A stretch of DNA of 64,000 nt, taken from Gaeumannomyces sp. JS-464 (Eukaryota; Ascomycota; Sordariomycetes; Magnaporthales; Magnaporthaceae). Location: positions 3,410,001-3,474,000 of the forward strand of contig NGZR01000001.1 of NCBI GenBank assembly GCA_002197995.1, in the 5' to 3' direction. A program made the position numbers and the translations under genes. This document shows, piece after piece, positions 36,103 through 55,000 of the stretch. Numbering within the stretch: position 1 is the first letter of the stretch; the number at the start of each line of letters is the position of its first letter. The notes under the pieces are model-generated. The model was not told where the DNA came from. It searched no databases and was given only the letters and a program-made list of their open reading frames with translations.

Positions 36103-39056
36103 TATAACGTGCTAGCGCTACCTAAGCTAAACATTAAGCTATATGTTGCTATCTAGCGGCTAGCAAAATTAAACTCGAAAGCATACGAAGGTCGGGCCGC
36201 GTTCCGGCGCTTTTTGTTAGTAAGCGGGCAATCGGCGGTAAGGCGTAATATATACGCCAGGGCGTTGTAAAGCGCTGCGGGTGGTAGTAGTGCGTTCGGC
36301 CGGCGAGTATGCCGATAAAAGGGTAAGGCCGGGGTTTAAGCTGGAAGGTCCTCGGGACTTTTAAAGCCCGGCCGGAAGTGCGGGGGATTAACAAGCCTAT
36401 TGTTAATCCTAGTAGTACAAAGGAAAAAGGTAAAAGGTGTAAAAAAAATAAGGAAAAGGATATATGCGGGCTTTTTAAGCCCTGTTATTATCGTTTAGCG
36501 ATAGTGTAATAATTGGTAGCTTCGGCAAACGAAGCAAAAAGGAAAGGCTTTTAAAATAGCCGTTTTTAATACCCGGGCTTATCGAAAGCCGGGGAAAGGT
36601 TCGCTATAAGCCATTTATTTTTTACCGTTTTAGCTAGCCTGTAAAACATAAAGTGGGAAAGGGATTTATTTCGCCCACAGCGGCACGGGTTATCGTCCTC
36701 GTATCCGAATTTTAATAGTACTAGTCGAAATCCCCGTAGCCGGTACGTGCGGCTATTAGCCTTTATAATACGGAGCGGTGTAATTGTAAAGCTTCGAGCG
36801 TATGCTACGAGGCCGGCGAAAGGCTTATAGCCTTATACCGTACCGAAAGGTTGTTTACGAACCACGCGTTGCGGGCGTCCCGGGTTATTTTCCGGGCTAA
36901 AGCTTTTACTCCGGCTACCGTTGGTTTAAAATGTTAAGGTATCGGCAAAGCCGATCCCAACTTTGCTTCGGCATCGGCCTTTTCGTTTTCGGGAATTCCC
37001 GTATGGCCCGGGACCATTAAACGTGGATTTGGTGCTTATTTATAAAGTAATAAACCTTTTTAAAAGCCTTTTAGGAGCTATTAAGCGCCGTGCTTAAAAA
37101 GCCGTTAGCCGCCGAGGTGTTATCGAGGTATAAGTGGAAAATGCAATTGCGAAAGCTCCAAACGGCTTTACGAAAGCCCCATTCGGGCCCCTTTCGCCTC
37201 GCCGTCGAATACTTCCGCCGGGTGCGCCAACCGGCCGTGCTTGGAAAGTTTGCGTTAGCCGGTTTAATATATTACCCAGCCGTATCCAATTGCCCCGTTT
37301 TTTGCTTTGGACCCGTCGTTATATATTATAACGTCGGTGGGTGGGAAGGTGCGAAGCCACGCTGTAAATGCTTTAGCGGCTGCTTTTTTTTCTTAAGTGG
37401 CTGCCGTAAACCTCGTATATTTATAAAGGAGGTAGGCCGGGCGGGTGCAAGCCGAAAGGAGTTCGGCCGTTTTTTGCAACGAGGTCGTATGCCTACCGGG
37501 CAAGCTTGCCTTAGGCTTTCGGGCGTTAAAAGCCGGCTTGGCCGCTACGGCCAAGGGGTGATTTTCTGGTACCGTATTTATACAAGCCGCAAAACGGAAG
37601 CGGGCTTATTCCAAAAGCGCTTAAGCGTTTGAAATGCCAAATTCGTAATGTAAAGCGTTTATCGGTGCGGTTTTCCAAGCCGGAACCACTGCCCGGAAGG
37701 ACGCGGTTAAAGCTTTATTTACCCGTTCGATTAAATGGCCTTAGCGGATAAATTGCTATTATGCTGGTTTATACGGGTGTGGTTTGGTTTTACCCTTATA
37801 CCACATTTCGGCCTCGTATAAAGCCGTGGGGATTATAACCGTCGTAATGGCTTTATGTACCGAATGTGCCGGTATCCCTCTTATCGAGTTCGCAAGCTTT
37901 CGAAAGTGGTTAGCAACGCTTTGGGCTTTTGCAGCCCTATTATCGACGTGGGCTTTAAAATTAAGCCGTTGGTTGAAAAAAACCCTTAACCACCGTAAAG
38001 CTCCTGTAGCTTGTTATATGGTAAAACCCTTCGCCGTAACCGCTAAGGTTGTGGGATTTCTCCGTTTGGAAAAATGCATAAGTTCGCACTTCCCCGGGTC
38101 GAAAGCAACTTTATTAGCTCTGCCTTAACGTAGGATTTCCGTAACCGTGTCCCTTATTTTACGAAAGCACTCCTCCGGGGTGCTACCCGTTACGTAAATG
38201 CTTATATCGTCCGCGTATCCGTACTTAACCGCTTTTGCTTTAGGTAGGGTTTCGGCCATATAAAGCATAAATAAAACCGGTAATGCCGGTAACCTTTGGG
38301 GCAACCCGCAGTTCGGGGAAAAAAGGGGCGCCGTAGCGTCCTCCAAACGCACTTTAACCACCTTGTTTCGTGCAAAAAATAATACCTATCGTATTAACGT
38401 TGGATCCCAACTTTGGTTTAGGAGCCTCCGAAAAAGCCTCCGGCGGAGTACGGCGTCGAAAGCCTTTTGTATATCCATGGTAACGAGGGCGGCCCTTTTA
38501 TGCTTTTGAAAGGCCCGCTCCACCTTGTAGGCCACGCATGCCGTTAAATCGATAGCGGCCTTTTTCGGGGTAGCCCCGGCGTATTGCGGGGCTATAAGCC
38601 CGTGTTATAATGCGAAAAATGCTATTCGCGAAACTACCAGCCGCTTTAGCCCTTTCCTTAAGTACGGGAGCAAAGCTATCGGGCGGTAGGATTTTAGGTT
38701 CGTTATATCCGTTTTATTCGGCTTTTTAGCATAACCACTTCCGCTGTGCGGAAAAGGGCCGGGTAATGCCCGGCTTTAAAGCAGGCCTCGAAAAAGGCCC
38801 TAACGTATTCCCCTATTGCTGGCCACGCCGCTGTAAGTAGTTTAACCGTTAGGGAGTCGACGTTTAGGGCCGTGTTTGCCGTGCCAACGGTGCACTTTCG
38901 GCATTCCTCCAAAGGGACGTGGGGGTCCCACGGGAGTTGTGCGGTCCTTTAGGTAGCTTTTTACTGTAACGGGTCCTCCTGTAAGTCGTCCTCCGCCGTA
39001 AACCTACCAAGGATTTTACGGCTTAATGCTTCCGCTTTATCCTTTAGGGGAGGAAT

Positions 39057-39117
39057 GTGAAAGAAAAAGAAAAAGAAAAAGAGAGAAAGAGAGAGAAAGA
39101 GAAAGAAAGAAAGTATA
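39057..39117 (-). repeat. LINE tail microsatellite (GAAAGA-type), copy C
   Basis: About 60 bp of purine-only AGAAAG repeats directly before GTATATTTAACGTTA. The other side abuts the truncated 5' end of copy B. Confidence 0.8.
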
Positions 39118-40239
39118 TTTAACGTTAGCTAATCGGGATTTACCACTCCCTGCCTTTCAAAAGGCATATAACGTGCTAGCGCTACCTAAGCTATATACAC
39201 CAGGTTATAATGCTGCTATTACGGCGGCTAGCAAATTAAACCCGAAGGTATACGGAGGTCGGGCCGTATTCCGGCGCTCCTTTTTAGTAAGCGGGTAATC
39301 GGCAAAAAGGCGTATAAAACGCCGGGGCGTTATAAGCGCTGCGGTGGTAATAGTGCGTTCGGCCGGCGGGTATGCCGGGAAAAAGGGCGAGGTTAGGCGG
39401 GGTGTTTTTAAAACCACCTTTAGGTCCGGCCGGGGTTGCGGGGAATTAACGAGCTTACTATTAGTCCGGGTAATACAAAAAAAAAGGTGTAAATGCTAAA
39501 AAAAAACAAAAAATGGGTAACATGCGGGTTGTTATACCTTATTATTATCGTCCGGTAATAGTAAAATAGTTAGTAGTTTTAAAAAATAAAATAAAATAAA
39601 AAGAGGGGCTTTTATAACAGCCGTTTTTAATACCCGGGTTTATTGAAAGTTAAAACGGGGTTCGTTTTAAACTATTTGTTTTTTTACTTTAGCTAATTTG
39701 CAAAATATAAAATAAAAAAGGGATTTTTTTTTCTTATAGCGGTACAGGTTATCGTTTTTATGCTTAAACCTTTGGTAATACTAATCGAAATCCCCGTAAT
39801 TTATACGTGCGGCTTTTAGCCGTTGTAAAACTTTCCGGTATAATTGCAAAACGTTAAGTAAGCGCTATGGTATTAACGGGAAGCTTATAGCTTTATATCG
39901 TTCCGGGAGGTTATTTTCAAACCAACGTTCCAAGCGTTCCAAGCTATTTTCCGGGTTAAAGCTTTAACGCCGGCCATTGTTAATTTAGCATATTAGGGTA
40001 CCGGGAAAGCCGTGTTAAGCTTTGTTTCGACGTTGGCTTTTTCGTTTCCGGGAATTTCCATATAGTTTAATAATTAACAAACGTATACCCGGTATTTATC
40101 CATAAAATAATAAACGTTTTTAAAAGCTTTTTGCGAACTATTAAAAGCCTATTCGGGCTTTTTCCGTTTTACCATCGAATATTTCGGCAAAATGCGCTAG
40201 TTGCCGTATTTAAAAAGTTTACGTTAGCCGGTTTAATAT

Positions 40240-40470
40240 TGTTAATAGGAGTGGTACTTTTATAAGCACGGAAATTTTTAAAAAAGTAAAAACAATAATT
40301 TATAAATTTAAAAGGTTTGGTATTAATGCATGTTTACAAAGGAATTTAATTATAAAAAGGGGATTGCAAAATCCCTTTTTATAAGCTCGTAAAAGCGCAC
40401 GGTTTATAAACTTGCTGCTTTACAAAACGTGGGTTCTTTTTAATACACGCGTTAATTACGTAAATTAATA
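40240..40470. mobile_element. Solo LTR (231 bp) in LINE copy C, TSD AATAT
   Basis: It starts TGTTAATAGGAGTGG, ends ATTAATA, and aligns over its length with the LTRs at 10808 and 12591. AATAT is on both sides (40235-40239, 40471-40475). LINE copy B has the uninterrupted site at 37266-37270. It is RIP-mutated more than the element at 10808. Confidence 0.85.
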
Positions 40471-43400
40471 AATATATTATTTAACCGTATTTAACTGCTT
40501 TATTTTGTGTTAAACCCGTCGTTATACATTACAACGTTCGTAAAAAAAGGTGTTTAATTACGCTATAAATGTTTTAATAATTATTTGCTTTTTTATATAA
40601 CTATTATAAACTTTTATATTTATAAAAAAAAAGTAAACCAGGCGAATGCAAACCGGAAGGAGTTTAGCTATCCTTTATAAACAAGTCGTTTATTTGCCGG
40701 GCAAGCCCGTTTTAAACTTTTAAGCGTTAACCGTTAGTTTAACCGTTACGGTTAAAAAATGCGCTTTCGAAACCGTGTTAATGCGAGTTGCAAAACAAAA
40801 GCGGATTTGTTTTAAAAGCGTTTCGGCGTTTGGAATGCCGGATTCGTAATGCAAAGCTTTTATCGGTATGGTTTTCCACGTTAATACCATTGCTTAAAAA
40901 ACGCAATTAAAGCTTTATTAACCCGTTTAATTAAATGGCTTTAACGGGTATGTTATTATTATACAAGCTTATATAAATATGGTTTAGTTTTACTTTTATA
41001 CCACATTTTAGCCTCGTATAATAATGTTAAAATAATAACCGTTATAACGGCTTTATATACCGATTGCGCCGGTAGCTTTTATATTAAATACGTAAGCTTT
41101 TAAAACTGGTTAACGACGTTTAAAACGTTTATAACCCTATTATTAACGTGCGGCTTAAAATTAAACCTTTAGTTTAAAAAAACGCTTAATTATCGTAAAA
41201 TTACCGGGCTTTTAAAGCTTTTTACGGCTTATTATATGGTTAAACTTTTAATTTTAACCGTTAAAATCGTAAGGTTTTTTTACCTGGAAAAATGCATAAG
41301 TTCGCATTTTCCCGGGTCGAAAGCAACTTTATTAACCTTATTTTAACGTAAAATTTCCGTTACCGTTATTTTTATTTTACGGAAGCACTTTTTTAAAAAG
41401 TTGCTCGTTGCGCATATGCTTATATCGTCCGCGTATTCGTATTTTACTGCTTTCGTTTTAAGTAGAATTTCAGCTATATATAGCATAAATAAAACCGGTA
41501 AAGCTAGTAACCTTTAAAGTAACTCGCAATTCGGGGGAAAAAAGGTTACCGTAACGTTTTTTAAACGCATTTAAACTAGCTTATTTTTTACAAAAAATAA
41601 TACTTAACATATGAAATTAAATTCCATTTTTAATTTAATAGCTTTTTAAAAAGTTTTTAGCGAAGTACGGCGTTAAAAAGCTTTTTATACGTCCATTATA
41701 GTAAAAACGGCGGCTTTATAACTTTAAAATGCGCGTTTTACCTCGTAAACCACGTATACCGTTAAATCGGTAGTGGCTTTTTAAAAGTCGCCCCGGCGTA
41801 TTACAAGGCTATTAGCCCGTATTATAACGCGAAGAACGCCATTCGCAAAGCCATTAAACGTTTTAACCATTTTTTTAAATACGAAAGCAAAGCTATTAAA
41901 CGGTAAGATTTCAAATTCGTTATGTTTAATTCGTTCGGCTTTTATAGCATAACTACTTCCGTTATACGGAAAAGGCTTAAATAGTGCCCGGCTTTTAAAT
42001 ATGCTTTAAAAAAAGCCTTTACGTATTTTTTATTACCGGTTATACCGCCGTTAGCAGTTTAATTAATAAGGAATCGATATTTAAAGCTGTATTTGCCGTG
42101 CTAATAATGCATTTCCGGCACTTTTTTAACAAGACGTAAAGGTTTTACAAAAGTTATGCGATTTTTTAAAAGCTTTTTAACGTAACGGATTTTTTTTATA
42201 AGTTGTTTTCCGCCGTAAACCTACGAAGGATTTTACGGCTTAACGTTTCCGTTTTATCTTTTAACGTTATAATAACCTCCCCGTTAATATTTAACGGGGG
42301 GAGCTGTATAGCGGGTGTAAGTTTATACTATTTTACAGCACGGTATAACGCTACTAAGAAATCGATTTTTTTTAGCACGTTAGTTTAATGTTATTTTTAA
42401 CTGCCCGGACCGCTGTTTTTAACGCGTGGGTTTCGGCCGTACTAAGCCCGCCCCCGCCGTGGCTTTTGCGAAATCCCGCTATGCGGTAGCGCATTTTTCG
42501 TTTTACTACGGTTAGCGTATACTTTTAGCTTTAGGCTTTTTACCGAAAGTACTTAGCGCATTTTTTTAGCAAATTTATTAATATTTTAATTGCTTTATCC
42601 AAGTAATTTATAACGTGCGAGCTTGTAAATTCCGGTAAAATGCCGCGTTTAAAACCCGTTAACGGCGGTAAATTGCCGGCCCCGGCTGCTACCACGTTTG
42701 TAAACATTAGTAATTTATTGTTTAAAAGCGTAATACGCTGGTAATCCGGGGTAGCGTTATTAAAATAAAGGACTTCGATTCGTATTATGCGGTAATTCGA
42801 ATTAATTGCTAATACGAGGTCGATTTCAGTTATTACTAACAGGCCGTTAATAAAGGTAAAGTTTAACACACTTTTTTAATTATATATAAGTTTGCTTAAA
42901 TAAGTAAATAAAAAAAGGTTGCAAAAATTAGCTTATTAGGCTATTTTTTTACTTTTATTCCTATTATTTTAAACCGGATTTTATGTTAAAAATAAAGCGT
43001 TAAAATTCCTAATTACGATGCTTTTCGTTATTAAACGCTAACGTAATAACAAGTTTAAAAAAGGTTTTAAAAAGTCTTTTAAAAGTTTATATACGTTAAC
43101 GAAAATGCATTTAAAAATAGCGAGTTAAAAGATATTTCGCGTGTTATTTACCAATTTATTCGCAATTAGTTAAAGCTTTAAATCCTTTCGTACGTAAGTT
43201 ATTACCCGGGGCTTAGTTTAATAGTCGTATTAACTATTTACCGGGGTAAATAGCTCGTATAAAAAGTAGGTGCATAGTATAAACTTCTTTTTTTAAACGC
43301 TAAAAAGCTTTTGCATTAATATTACGTCGATTTTCCGGTTTTAACATAATTAAAGCAAAATTGCCGCCGTTGCTTAATTACGACGAACGTTCGTTTAAAC

Positions 43401-45082
43401 GGCGGTTAAAACCCGGTAGCGTTTAAAACAAAGCCCCGAACGCCATGCCTTATTCCTATTTGCTATTATCCAGTTAGTTTTTGGCATATGTAAAAGTGGC
43501 GGTACCCTTTTCCGGCTTGGAAAGTTTAGCTTTATAATTGCTAATACCTCGTATTAATTATTAAAACTAACTTTAACTTTTTTGCATAATGCTTTTTTTA
43601 TTAGCCGTGTTAAACGCTTTTTCGAAAGCCGGGGTGACTTTCCAGGATATGGTTATTAGTTAAACCGTTAGCCCGTTTAACAGGCATGCCTTAACGGTAA
43701 CGGGGCGGCGGGGCCGCCGTTAGTAACGGCGGTGTTATCGGTGTCGGCGGCGGCGGCCGTAACGGCTGCAGTGGCTACAGCTGTGTCGGCGGCGGCGGCG
43801 GCGGCTTTTATTGCCTTTTTTGCCTCCGCCTGGTACGCTTGCCCGTTTAAATTCCTAACCGCGTTTAACTTTTTTTTAATTTAACGATTTAACGTGCCGT
43901 TTACCCGTACCGGTTTTACAAAGCATTTTAGGTCGTCGGTTTAAAAAGGGCTTTAACAGCTTGCACATTGCGGGGGGGGGCTGTATACAGCTATGCGTGC
44001 TAGCCGTTAGTAATTTTTCCGTATGATAAACATTTATCAGCTTTAGCGCAATTGCGAGCCACGTAATACTTGTAGCATTTAAAGGTATATTGCGTAATAA
44101 ACGGGTAGCGTTTAATATAACGTAAATAAAAAATAATATTTTAAAGTTTAAACAGGGCTACGGGCGTATAAAAGGATATAATTTACGATATGCGCTTTTA
44201 AAAGTTTACGCTAGTTTTAAAAGGTTTAACTTTAGCCTGTTTGCATTTTATTTAAGCTTTAACTTCCTTTTAAACCAGTTTTTTCGTAACCGGGATTTCG
44301 TATTTAAAACCGTTTATTAAAGCCGTAAAACACTTAAAAACTACATAATTAAATTAAAATTTAAGCTTTTCCACCCGTTTAGCGCTATATAAACGGCTTA
44401 ACTTTATATATTGCTTAAAAAGCCGTTTTATATATTCGTTGTTTTTACCCTTAGTATAAAACCCGTTAAAATTCGGTAAACTTTTAAAACGTTTGCTATA
44501 ATAAACGGAAAGTTTTTACTATCGGTAAAAGCTTTGCGTATATTAAAACCCGTTTAAATGTTAGCTTAAACCTGCCGTTTTTTCGAAATCCTAATTAAAA
44601 TTTAATAATCGGCTATAAAGCCGGCGGGTAAGCAGGGCCCCCGGAGCCCCCGGGGTACACGGTCCTATAAGGTTTATACGTGTAATTGGGGCTGCTAAAA
44701 TCCCGTACGGGCTACGGCCGCGTAAATAGTCGGGGCTGGGGCCGGGCGTTATATGCTGGGCGCGTTGTAAAGCTCGGGGGCTGCGAAAGCTGCAAAAGCC
44801 TTTCCGTCCCCCCGGAAGGGGGCTGACTGGCTTAGCAGCGCCTTTTTCACGTATTTTAAAAAGCAAATTTTTTAGCCGTGCGCTTTATGCGCCGTTTCGG
44901 GTGGTAGGGAAGCGATGCCGGCGTCGATCGAGCGGGTTAACGTGGCGCAAATTAAGGCCGTTTGGCTTTATTTACGCGTAAACTTTCACGATTATTTCCT
45001 CCGCGGCCGCTACGGCCGACCCGGGGGTCGGGCCTTTAGGCCGGGAGGAGGAAAGGGTTGGGTGCTGTAGCGCGTGGAGGGC

Positions 45083-45412
45083 TTAGGGGGCAGGTAAGGG
45101 AAGGGTGTCGTTAGGGTGCAAGGTAAAAGGGGTAAAGATAAGGGCACCAATGCCGGTGCTAACGCCGTGGGGGACTTCCTGGCCCTGTTCGGGCCCTGTC
45201 GGGTGTTGCGCGTTTCGCAACGGGGACGGCGTGCTCGGGTTCGTGCGCGTTAAAATGCGCGGGGGCCGGGGCGTTAGCAGCGCGCTCCTTCGAGCCGAGG
45301 GGCCGTTTAGGAGCGCGCGCGCCACCCGGTTGGCCGAGGGGGGGCCCGTTAGCAACGGCATATTGCCGTCGCCAGCGCCGTTGGCGGGCGTGTTGTTAGT
45401 GTTAGGTCGCAA
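45083..45412 (-). pseudogene. N-terminal part of LINE ORF1 (copy C)
   Basis: An open frame of 109 codons beginning MRPNTNNTPANG, proline-, alanine- and threonine-rich. It is the best surviving 5' end of the LINE ORF1 and is collinear at DNA level with positions 20-130 of copy A. It continues only as a broken frame. Confidence 0.5.
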
Positions 45413-45430
45413 AATTGGCAGGTGTTAAGG

Positions 45431-45754
45431 ATTTGTATGCAAGTTGGCAGTGTGCACTAACAGCACTATGCCAAGAATTGGTAGGTTCGAGGAAGGTGCC
45501 TAGGCGGCCCCACCCCAGGAGCAGAAGCCCGTTTGTAACAAAAGCCAGGGGAGCTTTTAAACCAGGTTTTAAATTGTCAAAATTGATATGGGAAATTTGA
45601 AACCCCAATTTACTATCAAACAGCTTTTAAACCATGTAATTAATTACAAAAGAGATATTCTTAACCACCCGTCGTCACTCCGCCTCTTTAAAAGTTTCAA
45701 ATAGGAAGACCCAGCCTGGCAAGAAACGAAAGCAGCGGTAGTCTTCCAGACCCT
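45431..45754. other. Spacer between LINE copy C and katG; 3' flank of katG
   Basis: No gene seen. Composition is intermediate. Short ORFs on both strands have no motifs. Confidence 0.4.
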
Positions 45755-51990
<6,236 letters not shown>

Positions 51991-52011
51991 CACAGACTGG
52001 GTTGAAGTCTC

Positions 52012-55000
52012 TCATGATCTTGATAGACACCCAGATCCGAGAATCCCAAGGAGCGCTAGCCCCATGAGGGCCAGCAGGAGCCAGAGCGGCCGGGGTGGCT
52101 TGTCATCCTCCCACTCAGGCGGCCACGGCGTGGCAGAGCTGGCCTCGTCGTCCTCCTCCAGAAACCTAATCGTCTCCGTCGTCGGGTCCAGCCCTTGTCT
52201 ACAAAGCGGCGCTCGAGCCCCTCTACCGCATCCAGGTCCCGCAGTCGCGCCAAGGCCGTCCGTAGAGTGTACGCGACCTCCCTTGTGAGGCCGTCTTCCT
52301 CTCCACGTCTCTTCATCAGGGTGTCGAACAGGGGTTCCAAGCTCTGCCGAGCATCTTGTGGCGCCCCCTGCCGCAGCCGGACTGCCGCGAGGTTGAGCTC
52401 GGCCCTGGCGACGGCTGGGTGCTCGAGGCGGCCTGCAAACATGTCCTTCTTCTTGCGTAGGATATCGGAGTAGATCGCCTCCGCCTCCTGCAGGCATTTT
52501 CGGAGCGGGATGTAGCTGTCCACTTCGGCCAGCTGCTTCTTGGCGTCTTCGAGAAGCTCGCGCTCGTAGTGCATCCTTTCGATCGTGAGGACGAGCCTCT
52601 CCAGTGTCCGCTTGGCCTCGATGATCCGCGACCTGCACTTTGTAGCGAGTGCCTCTCGGAGGCAGAGGAAGGCGGTTTCCTCCAGCTCACGCAGCTCGTA
52701 TTTTAGTCTCTCGTCTGCATCCAGCTTGTCCTTCTTCGTCTGCAGGTCCTCGAGCTGCTGGCGAGCCTCGCCGAATCGGCCGAGCTTGGTGAGGATGCGG
52801 GCCCGGTGGATGCGCAACCGCCATAGCTTTCCGGGTAGGCCAGCCTCATTGGCAAGTATCAGGCTTTTGTCGATCCAAGACTCTGCTTCCCGCAAACGAT
52901 CATCACTCCGCCGGCCCGAGGCAGAATCCTCGATCTGGGTCGCAAGCGACTGATGGATATCGATCCTGGTCCTCTCCGTCATACCTCGAAGGTCCCCCGT
53001 TCCGCTGGCCTCATCGCAAATACCTTGTTTGATGACAAACTTCAGGAGCATGGTCGATTCGGAGTACCGGCTGTCAGCAGCTAGGTACCCTGCAGAATAC
53101 GAGGATTGCTTCCGCAGTCTGCTGCCGAAATCTCCAGCCGGATATTGACTCGAGATCTGGCTGGTCTTCTTTCAGCCATCCGACGAGTTGGAGGAACTGC
53201 TCAAAGTGTGGCATATACCGTATCTTCCAGAGGTACGAGTCCCGTTGGAGCCGCCGCTCGGGTGTCTCCTCCCGGCATCTTTCCTTTAGGCACATGGCAT
53301 ATATCCAGCGGAGCATCACCTCGGAGTACCCGAGCGCCCGGATCCATCCCAAGTCCTTGTGCTCGATGACGTACTGCAGGAAGAACGCCTGGACCAGGGG
53401 ATGGAGGATGTAGTCCTGGCCGGAGTTGGCACCTGGTGAGATGTATCCACGGTTGCTAAAGAAGGCGAGAATTCTTTCGCGGAAGGTAGCTTCTGAAAGG
53501 TTGGCGCAGAAGCTTTTGGCAAGATCGTAGGTGAAGCGGTCGGGGGCGAAAGATGAGAGGATACCGAGGTATGTAAACTCCATGGATTCTGGGCTACACT
53601 CGTCCAGAAACGGGCCCAGAAGAGTCGAAAACGGGCCGCCGAAGCGCTCAGTGGTGCCAACTTTCTTCTCAAGCATCCGTCCAAGATGCCGCCCCGTATT
53701 TCTCTGGAGGGCATCATTCAGAATCTTTACAGTGATCCCACCGCTCCTATTCCTTAGGAGGTATTGTGCTGACAGCTTGAGGAAGGAGGGTGTTTTGACT
53801 CTTGCTGCAAGGCGCTCGAACTCTTCATCGGAGCAATGTCCAGCGTATGAACCTAGCTCTCGGTTGAAAATCTCACGGGCTGAAGTGAGGTCCAAGCCGC
53901 CGACCTGGAACGTGGCCTTGTCGTCCAGTCCAGTAAATTCCTCCAGGACCTCTCGATTCACCGTTGTGACCAGAATCTTTCCCAGCTGGAACGAAATCAG
54001 GCCGCGAGCCCACGTTTTTGCATCCTCGAGATTATCAAGGCCATCGATAACGAGGATCCACGACCCGTTCTGCTCATCGCTAAGCCATGACACCATGTCC
54101 GAAAAGGGATCACTCGTTTGCGAGGCTTGAGTGAGCTTGCAGATGTCAATGCAAGACTGGATGAACGTGGACCGGTTGTTGGCCTTGATCCAGAACGTGT
54201 GGCGCGGACTGAACAAGGCGTCGCGGCAGCTCCTCCGGTAGTTGAATACGTACTCGAACGCAATGTGGGACTTGCTAAAGACTTTTGTGAGATGCAATTC
54301 CCGCGATTTTTCATCATAATTTTCAGGTTTCAATTCATGATGGAGACCAGTTGTTCACCACTTACCCCGTTCCGCCAAGGCCATATATACCCACACACCG
54401 GTTTCCTCCGCCTTTAGAAACCTCCAAAGCATGATGAATGTTGTCGATAATGTCGCGCTGCCCACGTAACTCGTTTCTCGGGTACGTGAACGGAAGGTTG
54501 GTGAGATACTCTTCTGGCGAAACCAACGACTCCGAAGCCGTAACTAGTATTGGACTATTCCATCCTTGAGACCTCATCATGGTGATAAGATCTGGCCATC
54601 CACGAGCCTCAACTCTCTGGAGCACCCGACGTCGAGCCTTCTCGTCGTAGGCCGTCGGTTGTGGAACGATGCCGTTGAGCGAGGCCATTAGCTCGTGTGG
54701 CTGATCCGTCTCAGAGCGGGCCTTGAGCAAGTAACTCTCGACTTCCCAAGCGCATGGTCGGCTGTTTGGGTCCGTCTGGAGGCACTGCCGAGTCTGACGA
54801 ATTATCTCCTTGGCGACTTCTCTGCTCCCCTGACCGAATGAGGAGCATGACTTCTCCATGTCGTCAAGCCAGGCCCGGGCAATGTCAAGATGATCAGTGA
54901 TGGAGACTTTTCCGCTCCCGACCTGGAATTCTTTGTCGAATCTCTCCCGGCCCCAGCGCCCGTGGCAGGCTAGCCACATGAGCTCGAAGGCAACGCAGCC

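Larger units (their letters stand above)
28973..39056 (-). mobile_element. Tad1-like LINE, 5'-truncated (copy B), split by a Gypsy element
   Basis: Minus-oriented. The GA-rich tail and the last bases of the 3' UTR are at 28973-29137; the rest resumes at 36103 and ends at 39056, within the region upstream of the RT in copy A. It is the least RIP-mutated LINE here. The RT retains YADD (38125-38361, KYGYADDISIYV) and the block starting MEECRKCTVGTAN (38703-38912). Long plus-strand ORFs such as 37090-37632 are antisense shadows of its RNase H region. No endonuclease or ORF1 remains, so it was 5'-truncated on insertion or lost its 5' part. Confidence 0.82.
39057..45430 (-). mobile_element. Tad1-like LINE, near full length (copy C), RIP-mutated
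   Basis: Minus-oriented, from a GA-rich tail (39057-39117) to the 5' end near 45430. From high to low coordinates: ORF1 start (45412-45083, open), alanine-rich low complexity (43700-43870), endonuclease (42540-42869), RT (about 42250-41400), RNase H (about 41000-39900) and 3' UTR. The ORF1 start matches copy A positions 1-130 at DNA level. RIP is heavy in the middle and light in the first 1 kb. A 231-bp solo LTR interrupts it. The 5' boundary is an estimate from loss of similarity to the LINE. Confidence 0.8.

Noticed and set aside
37090..37632. 180-codon plus-strand ORF
   Set aside because: It is the antisense of the RNase H region of LINE copy B.
53106..53220. A 58-nt intron (GTATAT...ACCAG) to bridge the NLR frame break
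   Set aside because: It would restore frame but removes the well-formed segment MPHFEQFLQLVGWLKE and brings in an unlikely sequence. A one-base extra T near 53095-53099 explains the data better.
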